The notes under the pieces are model-generated. The model was not told the origin of the DNA, made no database searches, and worked only from the letters and a program-made list of their open reading frames with translations. DNA of 45,055 bases from an uncultured Paracoccus sp. Lineage in GTDB: Bacteria; Pseudomonadota; Alphaproteobacteria; Rhodobacterales; Rhodobacteraceae. Below, in pieces: positions 14,461-22,006 of the stretch. The position numbers and the translations under genes were made by a program. The stretch covers positions 1 to 45,055 of the forward strand of contig NZ_CANKWH010000022.1 in the NCBI RefSeq assembly GCF_947487305.1, written 5' to 3'. Positions within the stretch are counted from its first letter, which is position 1; each line of letters opens with the position of its first letter.

Positions 14461-15822
14461 ATGACCAGACAGGAACTGCCCTCGGGCATGGTCCGCGCAC
14501 CGGGCATTGCCGGGCCGCATGACGGCTACATGCCGGGATTCGGCAACGATTTCGAGACCGAGGCATTGCCGGGCGCGCTGCCGCAGGGGATGAACAGCCC
14601 GCAGCGGGTGAATTACGGCCTCTATGGCGAGCAGCTGTCGGGCACCGCCTTCACCGCGCCGAGCCATCAGAACGAGCGCACCTGGTGTTATCGCATCCGC
14701 CCCTCGGTGAAGCATTCGGGCCGCTATCGCGCGATCGATCTGCCCTATTGGAAGACCGCGCCCCATGTGCCGCAGGGGGTCACGTCGCTGGGGCAGTATC
14801 GGTGGGATCCGGTGCCGCTTGGGGCTGAGAAGCTGACCTGGCTGACCGGTATGCGGACCATGACCACGGCGGGCGACGTGAACATCCAGGTCGGCATGGC
14901 GAGCCACATCTATCTGGTCACGCAATCCATGGTCGACGCCTATTTCTACTCGGCCGACAGCGAGCTTCTGGTGGTTCCGCAAGAGGGTCGCCTGCGCTTC
15001 TGCACCGAGCTGGGGGTGATCGATCTGGAACCGCAGGAAATCGCCGTGATCCCGCGCGGTCTCGTCTATCGCGTCGAGGTGCTGGACGGTCCCTGCCGCG
15101 GTTTCGTCTGCGAGAATTACGGCCAGAAGTTCGAACTGCCCGGCCGTGGCCCGATAGGCGCGAATTGCATGGCGAACCGCCGCGACTTCAAGACCCCGGT
15201 CGCGGCCTTCGAGGACCGCGAGGTGCCCTCGAAACTGACCATCAAGTGGTGCGGCCAGTTCCACGAGACCGAGATCGGCCATTCGCCCCTCGACGTGGTA
15301 GCCTGGCACGGGAATTACGCGCCGGTCAAATATGACCTGAAGACCTATTGCCCGGTCGGCTCGATCCTCTTCGATCACCCCGATCCCTCGATCTTCACCG
15401 TGCTGACCGCCCCCTCGGGCGTCGAGGGCACCGCGAATATCGATTTCGTGCTGTTCCGCGAGCGCTGGATGGTGATGGAGAATACCTTCCGTCCGCCCTG
15501 GTACCACAAGAACGTGATGTCCGAGCTGATGGGCAATATCTATGGCCAGTATGACGCCAAGCCGCAGGGCTTCGTGCCCGGGGGCATGAGCCTCCACAAC
15601 ATGATGCTGCCGCACGGCCCGGACCGCGACGCCTTCGAGAAGGCATCGACCAGCGCGCTGGAGCCGGAGAAGCTCGACAATACCATGTCCTTCATGTTCG
15701 AGACCCGCTTTCCCCAGCACCTGACCGAATTCGCCGGACGCGAGGCGCCGCTGCAGGATGACTACGTCACCTGCTGGGACGGGATCGAGAAGAAGTTCGA
15801 CGGCACCGCCGGGTTGAAGTGA
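14461..15822 (+). CDS. hmgA: Homogentisate 1,2-dioxygenase
   Basis: A 453-residue Fe(II) ring-cleaving dioxygenase that converts homogentisate to maleylacetoacetate. The N-terminus PGFGNDFETEALPGALPQGMNSPQ is family-specific. Iron ligands are visible in PPWYHKNVMSELMG (His and Glu, near residues 349-355) and in HNMMLPHGPD (His). Length matches human and bacterial enzymes. GAGGGGGA lies before the ATG. It is followed after a large hairpin by fahA, and maiA is divergent, so the three enzymes of the lower tyrosine pathway are grouped. Confidence 0.98.
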   Translation: MTRQELPSGMVRAPGIAGPHDGYMPGFGNDFETEALPGALPQGMNSPQRVNYGLYGEQLSGTAFTAPSHQNERTWCYRIRPSVKHSGRYRAIDLPYWKTAPHVPQGVTSLGQYRWDPVPLGAEKLTWLTGMRTMTTAGDVNIQVGMASHIYLVTQSMVDAYFYSADSELLVVPQEGRLRFCTELGVIDLEPQEIAVIPRGLVYRVEVLDGPCRGFVCENYGQKFELPGRGPIGANCMANRRDFKTPVAAFEDREVPSKLTIKWCGQFHETEIGHSPLDVVAWHGNYAPVKYDLKTYCPVGSILFDHPDPSIFTVLTAPSGVEGTANIDFVLFRERWMVMENTFRPPWYHKNVMSELMGNIYGQYDAKPQGFVPGGMSLHNMMLPHGPDRDAFEKASTSALEPEKLDNTMSFMFETRFPQHLTEFAGREAPLQDDYVTCWDGIEKKFDGTAGLK

Positions 15823-15848
15823 GCGAAGCCGGGGGGCCTTCAGCCCCC

Positions 15849-15891
15849 GTCGACGACTGGCGCTTGAACCAATGGCGCGCCAGCCGTCGAC
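15849..15891 (+). other. Long hairpin between hmgA and fahA
   Basis: GTCGACGACTGGCGC (15849-15863) pairs with GCGCCAGCCGTCGAC (15877-15891), a 15-bp stem with one mismatch, preceded by a small GGGGG/CCCCC hairpin. It is followed by GAGGATATTTTTG, with only five T, then the fahA ribosome binding site. It could be a leaky terminator or a processing/stability element lowering fahA relative to hmgA. Confidence 0.6.
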
Positions 15892-15928
15892 CCCCGAGGA
15901 TATTTTTGCCAAGATGAAAGGGGACAGC

Positions 15929-17170
15929 ATGTCCTTGATCCGGTCATGGGTCGCCAGTGCCAACGGCGCAGACACCGACTTTCCGCTGAACAACCTGCCT
16001 TACGGCGTCTTCGACGACGGGCAGGGCGCGCGGATGGGCGTCGCCATCGGCGATCAGATCCTTGATGTCTCCAAGGTCGATCACGGGCAGGACCCGGCGC
16101 TGTTCGCGGAACCCGCATGGAATGCCGTCATGGCGGCGGGTCCGGCGGTCTGGGCGGCGCTGCGGGCGCGGCTGACCGGGCTCCTGTCGGACGAGGCCCA
16201 TCGCGCCGCCGTCGAGCCGCATCTGGTGCCGATGGCCGGGGCCCGACTGCTGATGCCCTTCCGGGTCAGCGAATATACAGATTTCTACGCCAGCCGGCAC
16301 CATGCCACCAATGTCGGCACAATGTTCCGCGGCGCCGAGAACGCGCTGCCGCCGAACTGGCTGTCGATCCCCATCGGCTATAACGGGCGGGCCTCCTCGG
16401 TGGTGGTCTCGGGGACGGATGTGGTCCGGCCCTGGGGTCAGGTCAAGGCACCCGATGCGGACCTGCCGCGCTTTGCGCCCTCGGCCCGCTTCGATCTGGA
16501 GCTGGAGATGGGGGCGATCATCGGGAAACCCTCGTCGGGCATGGTCTCGGTGGCCGAGGCGGGCGAGATGATCTTTGGCTATGTGCTGCTGAACGACTGG
16601 TCGGCGCGGGATATCCAGGCCTGGGAATACCAGCCGCTCGGGCCTTTCCAGTCAAAGGCCACGGCGACGACGATCAGCCCCTGGATCGTGACCCGTGCGG
16701 CGCTGGAGCCGTTCCGCGCCGCGACGCCCGAGCGCGAGCGCCCCCTGCTGCCCTATCTCGGCGAACCGGGGCCGATGCTCTATGACATCGCGCTGGAGGT
16801 CGGGCTTCAGCCCGAGGGGAAGCCCGAGACGGTGATCGCCCGGACGAATTACAGCCAGATGTACTATTCCGCCGCCCAGCAGCTGACCCATCACACCACC
16901 AGCGGCTGTTCGATGCGGGTGGGCGATCTGCTGGGATCGGGCACGATCTCTGGGCCGGAGAAGGACGCCCGCGGTTCTCTGTTGGAACTGAGCTGGGGCG
17001 GGAAGGAACCGATCACGCTGGAAACCGGCGAAAGCCGCAGTTTCCTTGAGGATGGCGACCGGTTGACCCTGCGCGGCGCGGCCATCGGTGACGGCTATCG
17101 GGTGGGTTTCGGCGAGTGCACGGGCGTGCTGCGTCCGGCAGTGGACCTGCCGGACTGGGCCAAGGCGTAA
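15929..17170 (+). CDS. fahA: Fumarylacetoacetase
   Basis: A 413-residue hydrolase splitting fumarylacetoacetate to fumarate and acetoacetate, the last step of tyrosine breakdown. An N-terminal SH3-like domain (LPYGVFDDG) precedes the catalytic domain with SEYTDFYASRHHATNVGTMFRG (catalytic His and metal Asp), PIGYNGRASSVVVSGT, DLELEMGAIIG (metal Glu) and LLNDWSARDIQAWEY. ATG 15929 is favoured by AAAGGGGA; the longer frame from 15872 runs through the hairpin. It is convergent with the G3E GTPase pseudogene, only 3 nt apart, with no terminator between. Confidence 0.97.
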   Translation: MSLIRSWVASANGADTDFPLNNLPYGVFDDGQGARMGVAIGDQILDVSKVDHGQDPALFAEPAWNAVMAAGPAVWAALRARLTGLLSDEAHRAAVEPHLVPMAGARLLMPFRVSEYTDFYASRHHATNVGTMFRGAENALPPNWLSIPIGYNGRASSVVVSGTDVVRPWGQVKAPDADLPRFAPSARFDLELEMGAIIGKPSSGMVSVAEAGEMIFGYVLLNDWSARDIQAWEYQPLGPFQSKATATTISPWIVTRAALEPFRAATPERERPLLPYLGEPGPMLYDIALEVGLQPEGKPETVIARTNYSQMYYSAAQQLTHHTTSGCSMRVGDLLGSGTISGPEKDARGSLLELSWGGKEPITLETGESRSFLEDGDRLTLRGAAIGDGYRVGFGECTGVLRPAVDLPDWAKA

Positions 17171-17173
17171 CGC

Positions 17174-17964
17174 TCACGCCGCCTGCGTTTCCGCGCGACG
17201 CCAGCGCGGGAAGGGGTCGGCCATGCCGGCCCAAGCCTTCGGGTCCTCGCCGGCCTCTTCGCCGATCAGGCAGTCATCGAGACGATGGCGCAACCGGTCC
17301 TCGTCCATGTGGTTGCCGATGAAGGCGATCTCGCGCCGGCGATCACCCAATGGCGCGGCCCAGTTCTGCCGGCCGATCTCGACGGCTTCCGGCCCGGCAT
17401 CGCCGGCCTTGTTCAGCACCACCACATCGGCAAATTCGATCTGTTCGGCCAAGAGCGACACCAGTTCGCGCCGGTCATCCGGCCCTGCCACCTCGCCGCG
17501 ATCGGCCAGCAGGTCGTGACTGGCGAGGTCCCGTGGCAGTTGGATCGCGTCGACGACAGTGACCATCGTGTCCAGCCGGGCCACATCCGACAGGCTCTCG
17601 CCATCCTCATCGGTGAACTCGAAGGTGGTCGCCACCGGCAGCGGCTCCGAGATGCCCGAGCTTTCGATCAGCAGGTAGTCAAAGCGTCCGGTCCGCGCGA
17701 GGCGGCGAACCTCGACCAGCAGGTCATCGCGCAGCGTGCAGCAGATGCAGCCGTTCGACATCTCGACCAGCGTTTCCTCGGTCCGGGACAGGTCGCTGTC
17801 GGCGCGGATCAGGTCGGCGTCGATATTCACCTCGGACATGTCATTGACGATGACCGCGACGCTCAGCCCGGCGCGGTTGTTCAGCACATGGTTCATCAGC
17901 GTGGTCTTGCCCGCCCCCAGGAAGCCCGAGAGCCGGTGACGGGAAGGCGGTTGAAGGTGGTCAT
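17174..17964 (-). pseudogene. Frameshifted COG0523/G3E-family GTPase (zinc-type)
   Basis: The natural start, ATG 17964 (MTTFNRLPVTG), follows a GATATCCC leader. After codon 10 the frame is lost: the expected VT-V-LSGFLGAGKTTL needs one more base near 17932-17935, so the Walker A sequence lies in another frame and the start frame stops soon after. From the Walker A motif on, the frame is open to 17174, with GCICCTLRDDLL (the CxCC metal site), ESSGISEP and VVLNKAGD. The only in-frame start downstream is ATG 17896, which would omit Walker A. The family contains zinc metallochaperones. Either a recent pseudogene or a sequencing error. Confidence 0.8.
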
Positions 17965-18011
17965 GGGATATCCTGTGACTGGGGCGGTTGGGTTATGGGT
18001 CGATATCAATA

Positions 18012-18026
18012 TGTGATAATATAACA
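18012..18026. promoter_or_regulatory. Zur-like box
   Basis: TGTGATAATATAACA matches the TGTTATAATATAACA-type dyad of alphaproteobacterial Zur in 14 of 15 positions. It lies 48 nt upstream of the G3E GTPase start and 87 nt upstream of the divergent ABC-F gene. Zinc repression of the GTPase is the natural reading. Confidence 0.6.
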
Positions 18027-18112
18027 TAACTCGAGATCGAGCGTGACCCACAGGCCAGAAGGCGCCACGGGCCATTGACGACCTGCGCCGCTTCAGCCAT
18101 GCCCCGACCATC

Positions 18113-19975
18113 ATGTTGCGCATCGACGATATCTCTTATTCGATCTCCGGCCGGCCGCTGTTCGACGGCGCCACGGCCACGATTCCCGCTGGTCACAAGG
18201 TTGGCCTTGTCGGTCCCAATGGCGCCGGCAAGACCACGCTGTTCCGGCTGATCCGGGGCGAACTGTCGCTGGACGGCGGGTCCATCAGCCTGCCGAACCG
18301 CGCCCGCATCGGTGGCGTGGCGCAGGAGGCACCGGGCACCGAGACCTCGGTTCTCGAGACCGTGCTCGAGGCGGATGAGGAGCGCGCCGCGCTGCTGATC
18401 GAAAGCGAGACCGCCACCGATCCCCATCGCATCGCCGAGATCCAGACCCGGCTGGCCGATATCGATGCCTGGTCGGCCGAGGCGCGCGCCGCCTCGATCC
18501 TTGACGGGCTGGGCTTCTCCACCGCCGATCAGGCCCGGCCGAGCGGTGATTTCTCGGGCGGCTGGCGGATGCGGATCGCGCTGGCCGGCGTGCTGTTCAG
18601 CCAGCCCGACGTGCTGCTGCTGGACGAACCGACCAACTACCTGGACCTGGAAGGCGCGCTCTGGCTGGAAGGCTATCTGGCGCGCTATCCCCACACGGTC
18701 ATCGTCATCAGCCATGATCGCGGGCTTCTGAACCGCGCCGTCGGCCATATCCTGCATCTCGAGAACCGCAAGCTGGTGCTTTATACCGGCGGCTATGACA
18801 GCTTTGCCAAGCTTCGGGCCGAGCGGCGGGCGCTGCAGGCGGCCGAGGCGAAGAAGCAGCAGGCCCGGCGCGATCATCTGCAAAGCTTCGTTGACCGCTT
18901 CCGCGCCAAGGCCAGCAAGGCCCGTCAGGCGCAGTCGCGGGTGAAGATGCTGGAAAAGATGACGCCGATCACCGCCCCGGAAGAGGCGAAATTCCATCGC
19001 TTCAGCTTTCCCCAGCCCGAGGAGCTGTCGCCGCCGATCATCGCCATGGAGGACGTGGCGGTCGGCTATGGCACCCGCGCGGTGCTGAAACGGCTGAGCC
19101 TGCGCATCGACCAGGACGACCGGATCGCGCTTCTGGGCCGGAACGGGCAGGGGAAGTCGACCCTGTCGAAACTGCTGGCCGAGCGCCTGCCGGTGATGGA
19201 GGGCACGCTGACCCGGTCGAGCAAGCTGCGCATCGGCTATTTCGCCCAGCATCAGGTCGACGAGCTGTATCTCGACGAAACCCCGCTGGATCACATCCGC
19301 CGCCTGCGTCCCGACGAGGCGCCGCCGAAGCTGCGGGCGCGGCTGGCGGGCTTCGGGCTGATGGAGGCGCAGGCCGGCACCAAGGTCGGGCAATTGTCGG
19401 GCGGGCAGAAGGCGCGGCTGTCGCTGTTGATCGCCACCATCGACGCGCCGCATATCCTGATCCTCGACGAACCGACCAACCACCTCGACATCGAAAGCCG
19501 CGAGGCGCTGACCGAGGCGCTGAACGACTATACCGGCGCGGTGGTTCTGGTCAGCCATGACATGCACCTGCTGGGTCTGGTCGCCGACCGGCTATGGCTG
19601 GTCAAGGATGGCGCGGTCAGCCCCTGGCAGGGCGATCTGGACGATTACCGCCAGTTCCTGCTGCAGGGCGATGGCAATGGCAAAACGCGCGCGGCACCGC
19701 CGCAACCCGTTGCCGCGCCTGCGCCGAAACGCGCCAGCCGCGACGAGGTTCTGGAGCTGCGCGCCGAGGCGCGCCGGGCCGAAGACCGGGTCGGCAAGCT
19801 GACCGAGATGCTGGAGAAGCTGGACCAGAAACTCGCCGATCCGGTCATCTACCAGAACCCGGTCGAGGCCGAGAAATGGGGCCGCAAGCACGCCGAGGCG
19901 GTCGAAGCCATGTCACGGGCGGAAAACCTGTGGCTGAAGGCGATCGAGAACCTCGACGTGGCGGAAAAGGGCTAG
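18113..19975 (+). CDS. ABC-F family translation-associated ATPase
   Basis: A 620-residue protein with two fused ABC ATPase domains and no membrane segments. Walker A motifs are GPNGAGKTT (34-42) and GRNGQGKST (about 342-350). Signatures are FSGGWRMR (near 147) and LSGGQKAR (near 428), each followed by LLDEPTNYLD or ILDEPTNHLD. The linker at 235-285 is basic and helical (RRALQAAEAKKQQARRDHLQ), as in the P-site tRNA-interaction motif, and residues 555-615 form a charged coiled coil. The layout resembles YheS/Uup. Such proteins bind the ribosomal E site to relieve stalls. The start has a poor ribosome binding site. Confidence 0.93.
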   Translation: MLRIDDISYSISGRPLFDGATATIPAGHKVGLVGPNGAGKTTLFRLIRGELSLDGGSISLPNRARIGGVAQEAPGTETSVLETVLEADEERAALLIESETATDPHRIAEIQTRLADIDAWSAEARAASILDGLGFSTADQARPSGDFSGGWRMRIALAGVLFSQPDVLLLDEPTNYLDLEGALWLEGYLARYPHTVIVISHDRGLLNRAVGHILHLENRKLVLYTGGYDSFAKLRAERRALQAAEAKKQQARRDHLQSFVDRFRAKASKARQAQSRVKMLEKMTPITAPEEAKFHRFSFPQPEELSPPIIAMEDVAVGYGTRAVLKRLSLRIDQDDRIALLGRNGQGKSTLSKLLAERLPVMEGTLTRSSKLRIGYFAQHQVDELYLDETPLDHIRRLRPDEAPPKLRARLAGFGLMEAQAGTKVGQLSGGQKARLSLLIATIDAPHILILDEPTNHLDIESREALTEALNDYTGAVVLVSHDMHLLGLVADRLWLVKDGAVSPWQGDLDDYRQFLLQGDGNGKTRAAPPQPVAAPAPKRASRDEVLELRAEARRAEDRVGKLTEMLEKLDQKLADPVIYQNPVEAEKWGRKHAEAVEAMSRAENLWLKAIENLDVAEKG

Positions 19976-20101
19976 GGATTGTTGCTAATTTGCGCCGCTG
20001 GTCCACGGATCGTGTAAACTGTCGGGGCTGACCTTGCGCGTGTGCCTGATTCGCTTCTAGGACGATTTCAAGTTGCGTAAGACCTTTGCGGGGATAGCCC
20101 T

Positions 20102-20854
20102 ATGAAACAGATCCTGATGCTTGCCCTGCTGGCCGCTCCGCTGGCCTCGGTCGCGTCGGCGCAGGACATGAGCCTGGGCAATCGCTGGGGCACGCTGTCG
20201 GCCGATGTCGGCCTTGGCGTCAGCTATGGTCCCAAATATCCCGGCGCCGATGATCACGAGGCGAGCCCTTGGCTGATCCTGCGCAATGCCAGCTTTGGCG
20301 ATCCGGGCAAGGGCAATCTCGACGGCTTCTCGGTCCTGCCGGTGTTCGGCCTTGTGGGCGAGCGCAACGAGGATGACGATGCCGCGCTGGCCGGCATGGG
20401 CGATATCAGCCGCGCCTACGAGCTTGGCGGCCAGCTGAGCTATGGCCAGGGTCCAGTGAACGGCTATCTGCGCGCCCGTCAGGGCTTTGGCGGCCATCAC
20501 GGCGTGACCGGTGAACTGGGCGTGCGCTATCGCAGCGAGGTCAATGACAAGCTGACCATGTGGTCCAGCCTCGAGATGACCTATGGCGACAGCGAATATG
20601 TCGAGACCTATTTCGGCGTGACCCCCGACCAGTCGGCCTCGAGCGGCAATGCCGCCTACAGTCCGGGCGGCGGCTTCACCAAGGCGGCGGCGAAGCTGTC
20701 GGCGCGCTATTCCCTGAACGACAAGACCGCGCTTCTGGGCGAGATCGAATATGGCCGCCTCGTCGGCGACGCCGCCGACAGCCCGCTGGTGCAGGACAAG
20801 GAACAGCCCTCGGTGCGGCTTGGGATCGTGAGGAACTTCAGCTTCGGGTTCTGA
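20102..20854 (+). CDS. MipA/OmpV-family outer membrane protein
   Basis: A 250-residue exported beta-barrel protein. Residues 1-21 are a typical signal peptide ending ASAQD. The mature part has alternating strands rich in Gly and aromatic residues, with the family patterns GVSYGPKYPGADDHE, GLVGERN, LGGQLSYGQGPVNGYLRARQ and a C-terminal aromatic FSFGF as required for outer-membrane insertion. The family was named for a scaffold between murein synthase and hydrolase; many members have no known role. A strong terminator follows at 20877. Confidence 0.92.
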   Translation: MKQILMLALLAAPLASVASAQDMSLGNRWGTLSADVGLGVSYGPKYPGADDHEASPWLILRNASFGDPGKGNLDGFSVLPVFGLVGERNEDDDAALAGMGDISRAYELGGQLSYGQGPVNGYLRARQGFGGHHGVTGELGVRYRSEVNDKLTMWSSLEMTYGDSEYVETYFGVTPDQSASSGNAAYSPGGGFTKAAAKLSARYSLNDKTALLGEIEYGRLVGDAADSPLVQDKEQPSVRLGIVRNFSFGF

Positions 20855-20876
20855 GCCGGGCTGAGATTGGGTTGAG

Positions 20877-20899
20877 AGGGGCGCTTGGCGCCCCTTTTT
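20877..20899 (+). terminator. Terminator of the MipA/OmpV gene
   Basis: AGGGGCGC (20877-20884) pairs with GCGCCCCT (20888-20895), followed by TTTTT. Confidence 0.9.
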
Positions 20900-20966
20900 G
20901 TTGCGGTGACGCAAGAAGATCCTAGGCTAAGCTTTTGATCGTGCTTCTGTTCGATCCGGCAGCCCT

Positions 20967-21132
20967 GACCCGGAACAAGGCGCATTGCGCCGCCGGGTCA
21001 GCAGACTGCCGTCCGGGCGGCTGGCCGCTTTGGCGACCATCCACGCCGAACGGCCGTTCGATATAATGGCGCTACAACGCATTCCGAACAAATCGTGGCA
21101 GCGGCCATCCAAGGCAGGCCGCTGACCCTCTG
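20967..21132. repeat. Dispersed intergenic element, copy B
   Basis: Second copy of the element at 13088-13253. The outer stem extends to 9 bp (CTGACCCGG at 20965-20973 with CCGGGTCAG at 20993-21001), enclosing GGCGC/GCGCC around ATT. After exactly 41 nt, as in copy A, comes CGCCGAACGGCCGTTCGATAT, containing the perfect palindrome CGAACGGCCGTTCG, then 68 nt ending CGCTGACCCTCTG. A TATAAT at 21062 could be a -10 box. The rest of 20855-21231 holds only terminators. Confidence 0.65.
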
Positions 21133-21177
21133 TTCCTTGAATGGGGAGGCTCGCAGAAGGCCCGCGCCTCGAGCCAA

Positions 21178-21207
21178 ACGAAAAGGCCGCCCCGAGGGAC
21201 GGCCTTT
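21178..21207 (-). terminator. Terminator of rpsD
   Basis: AAAGGCC (21182-21188) pairs with GGCCTTT (21201-21207), with further inner pairs. On the minus strand it is followed by TTTTCGTT. Confidence 0.8.
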
Positions 21208-21231
21208 CGTAGCTCGCGCAGAGGAACCGGA

Positions 21232-21852
21232 TCAGTTCTTCGCGTAATATTCGACGACCAGGTTCGGCTCCATCACGACGGCATAAGGCACGTCGCCGAG
21301 GGCCGGGGTGCGCACGAAGGTGGCGGTCAGCTTGTTGGTGTCGACTTCCAGATAGTCGGGCACGTCGCGCTCGGCCAGGCCCACGGCTTCCAGCACGATC
21401 GCCAGCTGCTTCGAGCGGTCGCGGACGGCGATCACGTCGCCTTCCTTGACGCGGTAGGAGGCGATGTTCACGCGCTGGCCGTTCACGGTCACGTGGCCGT
21501 GGTTCACGAACTGGCGGGCGGCGAAGATGGTCGGGACGAACTTGGCGCGGTAGACGACGGCATCCAGGCGGCGCTCGAGCAGGCCGACCAGGTTCTCACC
21601 GGTATCGCCCTTGACGCGCTCGGCCTCGGCATAGATGCGACGGAACTGTTTTTCCGTCAGGTCGCCGTAATAGCCCTTCAGCTTCTGCTTGGCGCGCAGC
21701 TGGGTGCCGAAATCCGACAGCTTGTTCTTGCGGCGCTGGCCATGCTGGCCGGGGCCGTATTCGCGGCGGTTCACCGGGGATTTGGCGCGGCCCCAGATGT
21801 TTTCGCCCATGCGGCGGTCGATCTTGTACTTGGCAGACGTGCGTTTGGTCAC
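21232..21852 (-). CDS. rpsD: 30S ribosomal protein S4 (uS4)
   Basis: A 206-residue primary-binding 30S protein. It begins MTKRTSAKYKIDRRMGENIWG and carries the S4 RNA-binding domain around residues 95-155 (ERRLDAVVYRAKFVPTIFAARQFVNHGHVTVNG). Alphaproteobacterial S4 usually stands outside the big ribosomal operons, as here. Translation starts at GTG (21850-21852) behind AAAAGGAGA, a strong ribosome binding site. In other bacteria S4 represses its own operon by binding its leader; here the roughly 100-nt leader was not resolved into a known fold. Confidence 0.98.
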   Translation of the reverse strand: MTKRTSAKYKIDRRMGENIWGRAKSPVNRREYGPGQHGQRRKNKLSDFGTQLRAKQKLKGYYGDLTEKQFRRIYAEAERVKGDTGENLVGLLERRLDAVVYRAKFVPTIFAARQFVNHGHVTVNGQRVNIASYRVKEGDVIAVRDRSKQLAIVLEAVGLAERDVPDYLEVDTNKLTATFVRTPALGDVPYAVVMEPNLVVEYYAKN

Positions 21853-21951
21853 GGCTGATCTCCTTTTGTGTGTTTCAAAAGGGCGTTGTCCTTTGGGTTT
21901 CCCCCGACAGGCATCCCCTTGCAGGGGCCACCAACACCAATGAAGGCTGCG

Positions 21952-21979
21952 CTTATAGAGGGGATTCGGGTGGTGTCAA
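21952..21979 (-). promoter_or_regulatory. rpsD promoter
   Basis: On the minus strand TTGACA (21974-21979), a 16-nt spacer and TATAAG (21952-21957) form a near-consensus promoter about 100 nt before the GTG start. It begins 28 nt after the xylB stop, so read-through from xylB is also possible. Confidence 0.75.
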
Positions 21980-22006
21980 GATGCTGCGGCTGCACGGTAA
22001 ACCGCG

